From Saccharopolyspora erythraea (lineage in GTDB: Bacteria > Actinomycetota > Actinomycetes > Mycobacteriales > Pseudonocardiaceae): a stretch of 64,000 nt of DNA. The stretch covers positions 1,798,001-1,862,000 of the forward strand of contig NZ_CP054839.1 in assembly GCF_018141105.1 (NCBI RefSeq), given 5' to 3'. Position 1 is the stretch's first letter. Each line of letters starts with the position of its first letter. The notes below the pieces were generated by a model. It searched no databases, was not told the origin of the DNA, and saw only the letters and a list, made by a program, of their open reading frames with translations. A program made the position numbers and the translations under genes. Positions 47,857 to 57,195 of this stretch are shown one piece after another.

Positions 47857-50800
47857 TCACAGCACCGTCTCGAAGCACCCCGCGCCGAGCAGCCCCTTCA
47901 GCTCGCCCTGCAGCCCGTTCTCGGTCGACACGAAGTAGTCGCTGGACAGCGCGAGGCGGGTGACCCCGCGCGGCCCCTGCAGCTTCACGTGCACCGGGAC
48001 CGTGCCCGAGTGCGCCTGCAAGGTGCGCTTGAGCTCGGCGACCAGCGACCGGTCCACCCTGCTGGCAGGCACCTTGATCACGAACGCGGGGCTGGTGCCC
48101 GGGTCGGTCTCGGCCGCCGAGATGTCCACCGGCACCGCGTCGGAGGCGAAGATGCTGATGGTGCCCTCGCGCTCGTTGATGCGGCCCTTGACCGCGATCG
48201 CGGTGTCCTCGACCAGGCAGTCGGCGAACATCTCGTAGGACTTCGGGAAGAACAGCACCTCGACGCTGGCGTCGAGGTCCTCCAGGGTCACGATCGCCCA
48301 GGGGTGGCCGTTCTTGTTGATGCGGCGCTGGATCCCCGAGATCATCCCGGCGATCTTGACCTGGTCCTTGCCCGCCTCGCGCTCACCGCCGACCAGCTCG
48401 GCGATGCCGGTGTCCTGGTACGGCGCGAGCAGCCGCTCGGCTCCGTCCAGCGGGTGCGCCGAGACGTAGAGGCCCAGCATCTCCCGCTCGTAGGACAGCA
48501 TCTGCTTGCGCGGCCACTCGTCCGGCGTGAACTGCAGGTGCGCCAGCGGCGACGAGGAGTCCTCGCTCCCGGCGTCGTCCCCGCCGCCGAACAGGTCGAA
48601 CTGGCCGAGCGCCTGCTGGCGCTTGAGCCCGATGACCGCGTCCACCGCCGCCTCGTGGTGCTGGGCCAGCGACATCCGGGTGTGGCCGAGGGAGTCGAAG
48701 GCGCCCGCCTTGATCAGCGACTCGATCACCCGCTTGTTGCAGGCCACCGTCTCGGACTTGTCCAGGAAGTCGGTGAACGAACTGTAGCGGCCCTTCTCCC
48801 CGCGCACCTTGGCGACCGAGGCGACCACGTTGGTGCCGACGTTGCGGATCGCGCCCAGGCCGAACCGGATGTCGGAGCCGACGGCGTTGAAGTCGTTGAG
48901 CGAGTCGTTGACGTCCGGCGACAGCACCTTCACGCCCATCCGGCGGCACTCCGCCAGGTAGACGGCCATCTTGTCCTTGTTGTCGCCGTTGGAGGTCAGC
49001 AGCGCGGCCATGTACTCGGCCGGGTAGTTGGCCTTCAGGTACGCCGTCCAGTACGCCACGAGGGCGTAACCGGCCGCGTGGGACTTGTTGAACGCGTACC
49101 CGGCGAACGGCAGGACCGTCGCCCACAGCTTGTCGATGGCCTCGTCGCGGAAGCCCTGCTCCCGCATGCCCGCCTGGAAGCCCTCGAACTCCTGGTCCAG
49201 GACCTCCTTCTTCTTCTTGCCCATCGCGCGGCGCAGGATGTCGGCTCGCCCGAGGCTGTAGCCGGCGACCTTCTGCGCGATGGCCATGATCTGCTCCTGG
49301 TAGACGATCAGGCCGTAGGTCTCGGCCAGGATCTCCTTCAGGGGCTCGTCCAGGTCGGGGTGGATCGGCTCGACCGGCTTCTTGCCGTTCTTGCGGTCGG
49401 CGTAGTCGTTGTGGGCGTTGACCTCCATCGGGCCCGGCCGGTACAGCGCGTTGCAGGCCACGATGTCGGCGAACTCGGTGGGCTGCATGCGCTTGAGCAG
49501 CTCGCGCATGCCGCCACCTTCGAGCTGGAACACGCCCAGGCTCTCACCGCGTGCCAGCAGCTCGTAGGTCTTCGCGTCGTCCAGACCCAGGTTGGACAGG
49601 TCGATCTCGCGGTCGTGGTTGGCCTTCACCATCTTCAGCGCGTCGCCGAGGATGGTGAGGTTGGAAAGCCCCAGGAAGTCCATCTTCAGCAGGCCGATGG
49701 CCTCGCACGACGGGTAGTCCCAGCCGGTGATGATCGAGCCGTCGTCGCGGGCCCACAGCGGCACGGTGCCCATCAGCGGCTGCGACGAGAGGATGACCGC
49801 GCAGGCGTGCACGCCCGCGTTGCGGATCAGCCCCTCCAGGCCGCGCGCGGTGTCGAAGATCTGCGACACCGACGGGTCGGTCTCGATGAGGTTGCGGACC
49901 TCGGCGGCCTCGGCGTAGCGCTCGTGCTGCGGGTCGACGATGCCCGACAGCGGGATGTCCTTGGCCGCGATCGGCGGCGGCAGCGCCTTGGAGATCTTGT
50001 CGGCGATGGCGAAGCCCGGCTGGCCGTGGTGGACCCGCGCGGAGTCCTTGATCGCGGCCTTGGTCTTGATCTTGCCGAAGGTGATGACCTGGGCGACCTT
50101 GTCCCGCCCGTACTTGTCGATCGCGTACTGCAGCACCTCGTCGCGGCGGCGGTCGTCGAAGTCGAGGTCGATGTCGGGCGGGGAGTCGCGCTCCGGGTTC
50201 AGGAACCGCTCGAAGATCAGGCCGTGCTCCAGCGGGTCCAGGTTCGTGATGTGCAGGATGTAGGCCAGCAGCGACCCCGCGGCCGAACCGCGGCCCGGAC
50301 CGACGTGGATGCCCTGCGACTTCGCCCACCGGGTCAGGTCGCCGACGACCAGGAAGTACGCGCAGTAGCCCTTGGTGTCGAGCACGTCCAGCTCGACCTT
50401 GATCCGGTCCAGGCACTCCTGGGTCGGCCCGTTCGGGTAGCGGGTGGGCAGGTACTGCTCGACCTCGGCTTCCAGCAGCTGGCGCTCGGTCTTGCCGCTG
50501 CCGTCGGTGACGCGCGGCATCCGGTCCTGGAACGACCAGACGTCCTCGTAGGACTCAACGCGCTCGGCAATCAGCAGCGTGTTGTCCGCGGCACCGGGAA
50601 CTTCGGAGTCCCAGTACTCCCGCATCTCCTCGGCGGACTTCAGGTAGTAACCGTCGCCGTCGAACTTGAACCGGCTCTCGTCGTTGAGCGTCTTGCCCGA
50701 CTGCACGCACAGCAGCGCGCCGTGCGACTCGGCCTGGTCGGCGGTGACGTAGTGGCTGTCGTTGGTGGCCACCGGCTTGAGGCCGAGCTCCTTGGAGATC

Positions 50801-51441
50801 TTGAGCAGGCCCTCCCGGACCGACCGCTCGATCGGCAGCCCGTGGTCCATCAGCTCCAGGAAGAAGTTCTCGGCGCCGAAGATGTCCTTGTAGTCCGACG
50901 CCGCCTGCATCGCCTCGTCGAACTGGCGCAGGCGCAGCCTGGTCTGGACCTCGCCCGACGGGCAGCCGGTGGTGGCGATGATGCCCTCGGCGTACTCGGC
51001 GACCAGCTCGCGGTCCATCCGCGGCTTGCGGTACTGGCCCTCCATGCTCGCCCGGCTGGAGAGCGTGAACAGGTTGCGCAGCCCGGTGGCGTTGCGGGCC
51101 AGCATCGTCATGTGGGTGTAGGCACCGGCACCGGAGACGTCGCCGCCCTCGCCGTACTCGTCGGTGCCGCGCTGCTTGGCCTCGCCCCAGAACACCGGCT
51201 TCTTGTGGAAGCGGCTGCCGGGCGCCAGGTAGGCCTCGATGCCGATGATCGGCTTGATGCCGGTCTTCCTCGCCTGCTGGTAGAACTCGTCGGCGCCGAA
51301 CATGTTGCCGTGGTCGGTCATGCCGACCGCGGGCATCTCCAGCCGCTGCGCCTCCGCGAACAGCGCTCCGACCTTCGCCGCACCGTCGAGCATCGAGTAC
51401 TCGGTGTGCACGTGCAGGTGGACGAAGGGGTCGACGGGCAC
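47857..51441 (-). CDS. dnaE: DNA polymerase III alpha subunit
   Basis: A 1194-residue replicative polymerase. PHP domain at the N-terminus ([15 protein letters not shown]...MTDHGNMFG); catalytic aspartates in the [17 protein letters not shown] block near residue 405; fingers region [16 protein letters not shown]; thumb and helix-hairpin-helix near 800-900 ([32 protein letters not shown] in segments); OB-fold near 1000-1080 ([28 protein letters not shown]). GTG at 51441 follows AAGGAGG; the longer upstream reading is excluded by this site. Confidence 0.97.
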   Translation of the reverse strand: MPVDPFVHLHVHTEYSMLDGAAKVGALFAEAQRLEMPAVGMTDHGNMFGADEFYQQARKTGIKPIIGIEAYLAPGSRFHKKPVFWGEAKQRGTDEYGEGGDVSGAGAYTHMTMLARNATGLRNLFTLSSRASMEGQYRKPRMDRELVAEYAEGIIATTGCPSGEVQTRLRLRQFDEAMQAASDYKDIFGAENFFLELMDHGLPIERSVREGLLKISKELGLKPVATNDSHYVTADQAESHGALLCVQSGKTLNDESRFKFDGDGYYLKSAEEMREYWDSEVPGAADNTLLIAERVESYEDVWSFQDRMPRVTDGSGKTERQLLEAEVEQYLPTRYPNGPTQECLDRIKVELDVLDTKGYCAYFLVVGDLTRWAKSQGIHVGPGRGSAAGSLLAYILHITNLDPLEHGLIFERFLNPERDSPPDIDLDFDDRRRDEVLQYAIDKYGRDKVAQVITFGKIKTKAAIKDSARVHHGQPGFAIADKISKALPPPIAAKDIPLSGIVDPQHERYAEAAEVRNLIETDPSVSQIFDTARGLEGLIRNAGVHACAVILSSQPLMGTVPLWARDDGSIITGWDYPSCEAIGLLKMDFLGLSNLTILGDALKMVKANHDREIDLSNLGLDDAKTYELLARGESLGVFQLEGGGMRELLKRMQPTEFADIVACNALYRPGPMEVNAHNDYADRKNGKKPVEPIHPDLDEPLKEILAETYGLIVYQEQIMAIAQKVAGYSLGRADILRRAMGKKKKEVLDQEFEGFQAGMREQGFRDEAIDKLWATVLPFAGYAFNKSHAAGYALVAYWTAYLKANYPAEYMAALLTSNGDNKDKMAVYLAECRRMGVKVLSPDVNDSLNDFNAVGSDIRFGLGAIRNVGTNVVASVAKVRGEKGRYSSFTDFLDKSETVACNKRVIESLIKAGAFDSLGHTRMSLAQHHEAAVDAVIGLKRQQALGQFDLFGGGDDAGSEDSSSPLAHLQFTPDEWPRKQMLSYEREMLGLYVSAHPLDGAERLLAPYQDTGIAELVGGEREAGKDQVKIAGMISGIQRRINKNGHPWAIVTLEDLDASVEVLFFPKSYEMFADCLVEDTAIAVKGRINEREGTISIFASDAVPVDISAAETDPGTSPAFVIKVPASRVDRSLVAELKRTLQAHSGTVPVHVKLQGPRGVTRLALSSDYFVSTENGLQGELKGLLGAGCFETVL

Positions 51442-51622
51442 GGAGGGGCCTCCTTCGCGAACGGTACCGGCGGGAGAGGGTGCCAGCCTAACTCCAGCGG
51501 CCGACGGGATCGGCGATGTCCCCTGGCGTTGCGCGGATCCGCTCCGGCGCGTCACACCGCCGGTCCGGCGCGGGGTCGCGCGCGGGCTCCGGCGGCTCTC
51601 GCACGGGCGATAGCCAGAGGGC
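51442..51622. other. Gene-free dnaE upstream region
   Basis: This stretch contains the dnaE ribosome-binding site and presumably its promoter. No gene or clear promoter element can be assigned. Confidence 0.3.
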
Positions 51623-51777
51623 TCCTGAGGTTCCGCACCGGCTCCGCTGACAAGGTGAGTTCGAAGAGAGGCACTGAGGTTCCGCCACCGGAACCGCTAC
51701 GCAATACGAGTTCGAGGACAGCCTCTCGCGCGGGCGCCGAAAGAGTTCGAGGACAGCCTCTCGCGCGGGCGCCGAAA
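51623..51777. repeat. Intergenic repeat array with a perfect 35-bp tandem duplication
   Basis: CTGAGGTTCCGC occurs at about 51629 and 51675, each followed by an ACCGG...CCGCT segment and then GAGTTCGA. The last section is a perfect 35-bp tandem (51708-51742 and 51743-51777) beginning GAGTTCGAGGACAGCCTCTC. Parts match 46376-46486, so this is a dispersed family. Confidence 0.75.
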
Positions 51778-51827
51778 GTCAGTGCCGTTCGCACGGTGAT
51801 CGGCCGGAGCGGGTAGCGTGGGCCGAC

Positions 51828-52850
51828 GTGGCTGCCCCTGATCCCGTGGACGTTCGTCTGCTCAGCGTCGTCGCCGAGACGGGCCGCGCAGCGGTGCATG
51901 AGATCGCCGGCCGGCTCGGTATGGACGTCCGCGACGTCGCCTCGCGCCTGGCGGCGCTGTCCACCACGGGACTGCCGCTGGTCGTCGGCGTGGAGTGCGA
52001 GCCGAACGCGATCCGCAAGGCGGTGGCCGCCGCGCAGGCGTGGACGCAGCAGGCCGCCCAGGCCAGCAGCGGCCCGTACCAGGTGCAGCAGCCGCAAAGT
52101 GGGCCCTACCCGGCGCAGCCGCACAGCGGCTCCTACCCCGTCGGCCCGCAGAGCGGGTCCTACCCCGTGCACGGCCAGCCCAGCGGGCCGTACCAGACCT
52201 ACGGCGGCAGCGGCCAGCACCCGACGCAGACCGGACCGAGCGGTCCGCAGCAGTTCGTGCCGCCCGCGGGACCGCCGGCGTTCGCGCCCGGCGGCGGCCC
52301 CGGCGGTCCGCAGCCGCCCGCCCAGGCCGCGCCGCCGGAGCCGATGAACACGTGGGGACCTCCGGGTTCGTCCTCGTGGGCGCGCGGCGACCAGCGCAGC
52401 GCGGCCCAGTACAAGCAGCCACCGCAGCGCACCGGCAAGATCGGCAGCAAGCTCGACGTCGAGGGTCTGGAGGGCGAGCGGGTCACCATCCAGCTCGTCG
52501 AGGTCGTCGACCCGGCCGACTTCCTGTTCACCGCCGCCGGCTACCAGTTGCAGGACGGCGAGCGCGCGGTCGTCGTGCACACCGAGCTGACAAACCGCGG
52601 GTCGATGCCGTTCACCTCGCTGCCCGACCTCTACCTGGTGCTGGTCGCCGAGGACGGCTCGACGGTGTCGAAAGCGCCGGTGTCGCTGTCGTCCCGGCCG
52701 CCGCACCGCATCGGCGTACCGCCCGGCGAGACCGCCGGCGGCCACACCGTCTACGTGCTGCCCGACAGCACCGAGCTGTCCGCGGTGCGCTGGACGCCGC
52801 GCCCCGGCGACGATCAGCGCACCCTCACCTGGGACATCACCGACCTGTAG
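51828..52850 (+). CDS. HTH protein with Pro/Gln/Tyr repeats and a C-terminal Ig-like domain
   Basis: A 340-residue protein: residues 1-55 look like an AsnC/Lrp-type winged helix (LLSVVAETGRAAVHEIAGRLGMDVRDVASRLAAL); 75-200 are SGPYPV/SGSYPV-type low-complexity repeats; 200-340 form a DUF4352-like beta domain (ERAVVVHTELTNRGSMPFTSLPDLYLVLV). No membrane segment is evident. GTG at 51828 lies 8 bases after TAGCGT, so it is probably leaderless. It overlaps the convergent lasso B2 gene by 14 bases. Function unknown. Confidence 0.7.
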   Translation: MAAPDPVDVRLLSVVAETGRAAVHEIAGRLGMDVRDVASRLAALSTTGLPLVVGVECEPNAIRKAVAAAQAWTQQAAQASSGPYQVQQPQSGPYPAQPHSGSYPVGPQSGSYPVHGQPSGPYQTYGGSGQHPTQTGPSGPQQFVPPAGPPAFAPGGGPGGPQPPAQAAPPEPMNTWGPPGSSSWARGDQRSAAQYKQPPQRTGKIGSKLDVEGLEGERVTIQLVEVVDPADFLFTAAGYQLQDGERAVVVHTELTNRGSMPFTSLPDLYLVLVAEDGSTVSKAPVSLSSRPPHRIGVPPGETAGGHTVYVLPDSTELSAVRWTPRPGDDQRTLTWDITDL

Positions 52851-53283
52851 GTCCGGGCGTCGGCGGAGGGGCGTCGGGCGGGACGGTCAGCAGGGGCTTG
52901 TAGTGGCCTTTCGGATGCGGTTCGCCGATGAGCCTGCCTTCGGCCTCGACCCAGGCGTGGGCGGCGAAGGGCTGGGTGCGCACGCCGGTGCACCAGGTGG
53001 GCCAGGTTCCGCGGGCGCGGCAGAGCAGGGCGGTGGCGATGGAGCGTTGCAGGCAGCCCTGACCCGCGCAGCGCAGGCTCACCGACACCACCTGCTCGCG
53101 GGCGGCCGAGGCTTGTCCAGCGGTGGCGGGCGCGGCGCCGCGTCGTGCGAACTCCAGCACCTTGCGCAGACGGGCGGGTGCGGTCCTGGCGAGCGGACGG
53201 GCGAGGGCAACGGCGATCAGCGGCAGGACGCGCCGGTGCGGCGGGAGGCGGATGCGCTCGGCGAGCGCGACGGGCACGCTCAC
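52837..53283 (-). CDS. larB2: Lasso peptide leader peptidase (B2 protein)
   Basis: A 148-residue transglutaminase-like cysteine protease that removes the lasso leader. The catalytic Cys is probably Cys77 in GQGCLQRSIATALLCRARG, with His109 in FAAHAWVEAEGRLIGEP. It overlaps the B1 gene by 4 bases (GTGA). The short C-terminal Pro-rich tail overlaps the convergent gene end. It works with the B1 protein, which delivers the precursor. Confidence 0.9.
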   Translation of the reverse strand: MSVPVALAERIRLPPHRRVLPLIAVALARPLARTAPARLRKVLEFARRGAAPATAGQASAAREQVVSVSLRCAGQGCLQRSIATALLCRARGTWPTWCTGVRTQPFAAHAWVEAEGRLIGEPHPKGHYKPLLTVPPDAPPPTPGPTGR

Positions 53284-53537
53284 ACCACCACCAGGCCCGA
53301 GGCGCGCAGGTGGTCGACGACGGCGGTCACGTCGCGGCTGGTTCGGTGGAGGTCGACCCGGTGCCGGCCGGCGAGGTCGGCGGCGACCTGCTCGGGCGAG
53401 CGGCCGTCGAGCAGCTGACGCAGGACGTGGGAGCCGGTGCCGTTGAGCTGCCAGTAGCGTCCGGTGCGCTGGTGCAGCAGCACGGTGCCGTCGTCGCTGT
53501 CGGCGGTGACCACGTCAGGATGCAGTCGCAGAGGCAT
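53280..53537 (-). CDS. larB1: Lasso peptide RRE protein (B1, PqqD-like)
   Basis: An 85-residue PqqD-like RiPP recognition element: MPLRLHPDVVTADSDDGTVL, HQRTGRYWQLNGTGSHVLRQL, then DVTAVVDHLRASGLVVV. It binds the precursor leader, through the YxxPxLxxxGxF motif, and presents it to B2 and the cyclase. ATG at 53537 follows GAGGAG. It overlaps the cyclase gene by 23 bases. Confidence 0.92.
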   Translation of the reverse strand: MPLRLHPDVVTADSDDGTVLLHQRTGRYWQLNGTGSHVLRQLLDGRSPEQVAADLAGRHRVDLHRTSRDVTAVVDHLRASGLVVV

Positions 53538-55347
53538 CGGAACTCCTCGGGACGGGTTGGGTTGCGGCGCGCAGCCAGATTTCGCAGCCGATCAGGTGCT
53601 CCAGGGGAAACGGGCTGCCCGCGACCGGCTGCGGGGCCGTCAGGTGCTCGCGCAGGGCGTCGGCGTCGATGAGTCCCCGGTCCGCGAGAGCGGAATCGGC
53701 GAAAAGCTTGAGGATCGCGGGCAGGTTGCGGCGCAGCCCGACCCGGACGTCCTCGCCGAACTCGCCCTTGGTGGTTCGGCCCAGCACGGCGTCGGGCACA
53801 AGGCCGCGCATCGCCTCGGCCAGCAGCGGCTTGTACCGGAACGGCCCGGCGTGCTCGTGCGGCCGCACCGCGAGCACGGCTTCGGCGACACGGTCGTCGA
53901 AGTAGGGCAGCTCCAGGCGGACCCCGCCCTCGGCGTACAGGCGCGCCAGTTGCCGGTAGTGGGCGGAGTTCGTCCGCAGCGTCAGCACGGCCTGGTGCTG
54001 CCCCGGGTCGAGGGCCAGCGGCGTGGCGTACTGCGCGGCACGGCTCAGCTCCTGGCGGGCGAGATCGACAGCGGCGCCGGTCACCCACGCGGAGGCGCGC
54101 AACGGCCACAGGCCCCACCCCAGGACCGCCTGCCTACCGGAGTAGGCGGCACCGGTGAGGTTGTCGGCCTGGGCCTGCCACCACTTCGCGACGTCGCCTG
54201 GCAGCAACAGGTTCCGCAGCGTGGCTCCCAGCGGCCAACGCCTCAGCGCGGCGTATCCGCGGACATGACGCCACGCGGTTAGCGGATGCCGCCACAACAG
54301 CCGGTGCAGATACCCCGGCAGCGGCGTGAACAACTCGTCGCCGCCGTGTCCTGCCAGGTGTCTGCGGGAACCGCGCTCGGCGAGCAGACGCGCGATGTGA
54401 CGCTTGCGTGCGACCGTGCGCGGGTGGGCGTAAGGCGTTTCCGCGCCGACCGGCACCGCCACGTCGGTGAACAACGCGGGCAGGTCCTGCTGACCGACCA
54501 CCAGGTGCTCGGCGTTTTCCAGGGCTTCGATGGCTACAGCGGCGAAGACGGTGTCGTCGTTCCCTGCCTCGGCCTCGCCGTTGCGGTAGGTCAGCAGGTC
54601 CGGGACGGTTCGCGCGGCCAGGAACGCCAGCGAGGTCGAGTCCATGCCGCCGGACAGATCGCAGCTCAGCCGCCCGCCCGAGGGGGCGCGGTGATCCGTT
54701 GCCGTGCTCAGCGCCTCCCGCACCGCCAGTGCACCCTCGCCCAGCGGCGTCTGCGGAGGCGGTGGACGCCACCAGCGCACCTGGTATTCCCGGTCGTGGT
54801 GCCAGGTCAGGTAGTGGTCGGCCGGCAGCGCGCTGATACCCGACCACAACGGCTGATCCCCGAGCGGGGGCGGGATCTTGCCCGAACAGGCCACCCGCAC
54901 CGCCAGCATCCGCTCGTCGATCCCGGCACCGGTCATCGCGGCGAGCACGTCGGCGCGGTCCGCGGCCAGCGGCACGCGTCCCCGCCGCGCGTGGAAAACC
55001 CGGCGCAGGCCGGTCACGCTTCCCTGCACGCGGACCCGGCCGTCAATCGAGGCGACCACGTGGAACGAACCCGGCAACTCCGTGGCGATCGCGTCCACGT
55101 CGTCGACCGAGCGGACTCGCTTCACCCGCGCGGCCAGGTTGTCGGCGGTGACCGGGCAGGACCCGATCACCGCCACCCGCATCGGACCGGCCTCGGCCAT
55201 GACGAGGTCCTCCAGTGGCCAGTGACCGATCAGCCACGGCCGTCCCGAGGCATGCGGGAACACCCGCGGCGAGGCGAACGGAACCACCGCGCGCACCTCG
55301 CCCGCGGCGTCGGAATCCGGCAGCACGACGAACCCGGTCCAGGACAT
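53515..55347 (-). CDS. larC: Lasso peptide lactam synthetase (asparagine synthetase-like, C protein)
   Basis: A 610-residue asparagine-synthetase-B homologue. The N-terminal glutaminase-like half lacks the catalytic Cys2 (starts MSWTGFVVL), as in lasso cyclases. The ATP-pyrophosphatase motif is CDLSGGMDSTSLAFLA at 229-244, with GHGGDELF near 330 and YKPLLAEAMRGLVPD near 520. It adenylates an Asp/Glu side chain of the core and forms the isopeptide ring with Gly1. ATG at 55347 lies 35 bases after the precursor stop. Confidence 0.93.
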   Translation of the reverse strand: MSWTGFVVLPDSDAAGEVRAVVPFASPRVFPHASGRPWLIGHWPLEDLVMAEAGPMRVAVIGSCPVTADNLAARVKRVRSVDDVDAIATELPGSFHVVASIDGRVRVQGSVTGLRRVFHARRGRVPLAADRADVLAAMTGAGIDERMLAVRVACSGKIPPPLGDQPLWSGISALPADHYLTWHHDREYQVRWWRPPPPQTPLGEGALAVREALSTATDHRAPSGGRLSCDLSGGMDSTSLAFLAARTVPDLLTYRNGEAEAGNDDTVFAAVAIEALENAEHLVVGQQDLPALFTDVAVPVGAETPYAHPRTVARKRHIARLLAERGSRRHLAGHGGDELFTPLPGYLHRLLWRHPLTAWRHVRGYAALRRWPLGATLRNLLLPGDVAKWWQAQADNLTGAAYSGRQAVLGWGLWPLRASAWVTGAAVDLARQELSRAAQYATPLALDPGQHQAVLTLRTNSAHYRQLARLYAEGGVRLELPYFDDRVAEAVLAVRPHEHAGPFRYKPLLAEAMRGLVPDAVLGRTTKGEFGEDVRVGLRRNLPAILKLFADSALADRGLIDADALREHLTAPQPVAGSPFPLEHLIGCEIWLRAATQPVPRSSDASATAS

Positions 55348-55382
55348 CAGGGCAACCTGCTCTCAGTCGCGCAAGACGCCGG

Positions 55383-55508
55383 TCAGAGCAGACCCTCCTC
55401 ATCGTCGGGAATGAGGATCGAGCTACCCAGCGTGTCCTCGCTGAACTCACCGACCTCGACCAGCATCGGCGGCGTGTAAGACTCGACGTTCTCCATCTGC
55501 TCGTCCAT
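55383..55508 (-). CDS. larA: Lasso peptide precursor (41 aa)
   Basis: ATG at 55508 follows GGAGG with 5-6 base spacing. The leader starts MDEQMENVES and contains YTPPMLVEVGEF, a perfect YxxPxLxxxGxF recognition motif, followed by SEDTL with the Thr two residues before the cut. The predicted core is GSSILIPDDEEGLL. Gly1 would join Asp8 or Asp9 to give an 8- or 9-membered macrolactam. The remaining tail is only 5-6 residues. Four acidic residues and no aromatic or basic residue make it unusual. Order A-C-B1-B2 on one strand is a standard actinobacterial lasso operon; no dedicated ABC exporter is present. Confidence 0.9.
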   Translation of the reverse strand: MDEQMENVESYTPPMLVEVGEFSEDTLGSSILIPDDEEGLL

Positions 55509-55532
55509 GACGACCTCCAGCGGAAACGATTC

Positions 55533-55548
55533 GTAGTCGATCGACTAC
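55533..55548. promoter_or_regulatory. Perfect 16-bp palindrome upstream of the lasso operon
   Basis: GTAGTCGATCGACTAC, 25 bases before the precursor ATG, is symmetric at every position. Its place in the expected promoter suggests a repressor or activator site. No regulator gene is in the cluster. Confidence 0.55.
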
Positions 55549-55788
55549 AACGAGTCATGCTCGATCGGCTCCCGAAGTCGAGCAAACGCAGGAGGTGCCC
55601 GTCACCCGGCAGGCCAACCATGCCGATGACCCACGATCGGCTCTCGCCGGAGCAGTGGATCTCGTCGGACACTTCTGGGCGGGGACGGGGCCGAACGGGC
55701 GTGTGCCCTTGCGCGGCGACCGCCGCTGTGGGCATCTGGTGGGTGACAGAGATCGTTCCTCCCAGCGACGAGCACGGGATGTGGTGCG

Positions 55789-56889
55789 ATGACGGCACAG
55801 CAGAGCAGCAGGCCGAGCGTCGGCGTGCCGGCTGAGTCGCTGGCGGGTGAGCGCCGGGTGGCGATGGTCCCCGGGGTCGTGGAGCGGCTGCGCGCGTTGG
55901 GGCTGGACGTCGTGGTCGAAGCGGGCGCCGGGCAGCAGGCGCTGATCCCCGACGAGGCGTTCACCGCGGCGGGCGCGAGCATCGGCGACGCCTGGTCGGC
56001 CGACGTCGTGGTCAAGGTCAACCCGCCGACCGAGGAGGAGGTCGGCAGGCTCGCCGCCGGGACCACCCTCATCGGCTTCCTGGCCCCGCTGACCGAGCCG
56101 GAGACCACCGAGCGGCTGCGCGCGGCCGGGGTGACCGCGTTCGCGATGGAGTCCATCCCCCGCATCTCGCGGGCGCAGTCGATGGACGCGCTGTCGTCGC
56201 AGGCCAACGTCGCCGGGTACCGCGCGGTGCTGCTCGCGGCCGGCGAGTCGACCCGGTTCCTGCCGATGCTGACCACGGCCGCGGGCACCGTGAAGCCCGC
56301 GACGGCGCTGGTGCTCGGCGTCGGCGTCGCGGGGCTGCAGGCGCTGGCCACGGCCAAGCGGCTGGGAGCCCGCACGACCGGCTACGACGTGCGCCCGGAG
56401 GTCGCCGACCAGGTGCGCTCCGTCGGCGCCAAGTGGCTCGACCTGGGCATCGACGCCACCGGCGAGGGCGGATACGCCCGCTCGCTGGGTGCCGACGAGG
56501 CCGCCGAGCAGGAACGCAGGCTCGGCGAGGCGATCGGTGGCTTCGACATCGTCATCACCACCGCCCTGGTACCCGGCAAACCGGCGCCGCGGCTGGTCTC
56601 GGCCGACGCGGTGCGGGCGATGCGGCCGGGCAGCGTGGTCGTCGACCTCGCCGGTGCGACCGGCGGCAACTGCGAGCTGTCCGAGCCCGGCCGGACCGTG
56701 GTCGCCCACGACGTCACGATCGCCGCGCCGCTCAACCTGCCCGCCTCGATGCCCGAGCACGCCAGCGAGCTCTACGCCAGGAACGTGCACGCCCTGCTGG
56801 AGCTGCTGGTGACAGACGGCCGCCTGGCGCCGGACTTCGGCGACGAGGTGCTGGCGGCCTCCTGCGTCACACGTCAGGAGGAGGCGTAG
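55789..56889 (+). CDS. pntAA: NAD(P) transhydrogenase subunit alpha part 1
   Basis: A 366-residue NAD(H)-binding domain I of the proton-translocating transhydrogenase: VGVPAESLAGERRVAMVPGVVERL near 10, SSQANVAGYRAVL near 140, GVGVAGLQALATAKRLGA near 180 and RPGSVVVDLAGATGGNCE near 285. The alpha subunit is split here, the usual actinobacterial form, so membrane helices are on the next gene. First gene of pntAA-pntAB-pntB. Confidence 0.96.
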   Translation: MTAQQSSRPSVGVPAESLAGERRVAMVPGVVERLRALGLDVVVEAGAGQQALIPDEAFTAAGASIGDAWSADVVVKVNPPTEEEVGRLAAGTTLIGFLAPLTEPETTERLRAAGVTAFAMESIPRISRAQSMDALSSQANVAGYRAVLLAAGESTRFLPMLTTAAGTVKPATALVLGVGVAGLQALATAKRLGARTTGYDVRPEVADQVRSVGAKWLDLGIDATGEGGYARSLGADEAAEQERRLGEAIGGFDIVITTALVPGKPAPRLVSADAVRAMRPGSVVVDLAGATGGNCELSEPGRTVVAHDVTIAAPLNLPASMPEHASELYARNVHALLELLVTDGRLAPDFGDEVLAASCVTRQEEA

Positions 56890-57195
56890 ATGTTCCTGGC
56901 CAATCTGGCGATCCTGGTGCTGGCGGGCTTCGTCGGTTTCGCGGTGATCTCGAAGGTCCCCAACACGCTGCACACGCCGCTGATGTCGGGCACCAACGCC
57001 ATCCACGGCATCGTGCTGCTGGGCGGGGTGGTCGTGCTGGGCTCCGGCGTGGACAACGCGCTGAGCCGGGCCCTGGCGGTGGTCGCGATCGTGTTCGGCA
57101 CGATCAACGTGGTCGGCGGTTTCCTGGTCACCGACCGGATGCTGGGCATGTTCAAGCAGCGCCGGTCCGACGCCGGGAAGGAGACCGAGCGGTGA
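56890..57195 (+). CDS. pntAB: NAD(P) transhydrogenase subunit alpha part 2
   Basis: A 101-residue membrane protein with three helices (ANLAILVLAGFVGFAVI; HGIVLLGGVVVLGSG; ALAVVAIVFGTINVVGGFLV) and the conserved PNTLHTPLMSGTNAIHGI loop between the first two. It begins on the base after the pntAA stop and overlaps pntB by 4 bases. Confidence 0.96.
   Translation: MFLANLAILVLAGFVGFAVISKVPNTLHTPLMSGTNAIHGIVLLGGVVVLGSGVDNALSRALAVVAIVFGTINVVGGFLVTDRMLGMFKQRRSDAGKETER

Noticed and set aside
49544-50416. Other minus-strand frames inside dnaE
   Set aside because: They are Arg/Pro-rich alternate-frame shadows of the polymerase gene.
53515-55347. Genuine asparagine synthetase
   Set aside because: The catalytic Cys2 of the glutaminase domain is absent and it sits with RRE, leader-peptidase and precursor genes.
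55595-55792. Small plus-strand gene between the lasso operon and pntAA
   Set aside because: No ribosome-binding site or recognisable composition; it looks like a chance frame.
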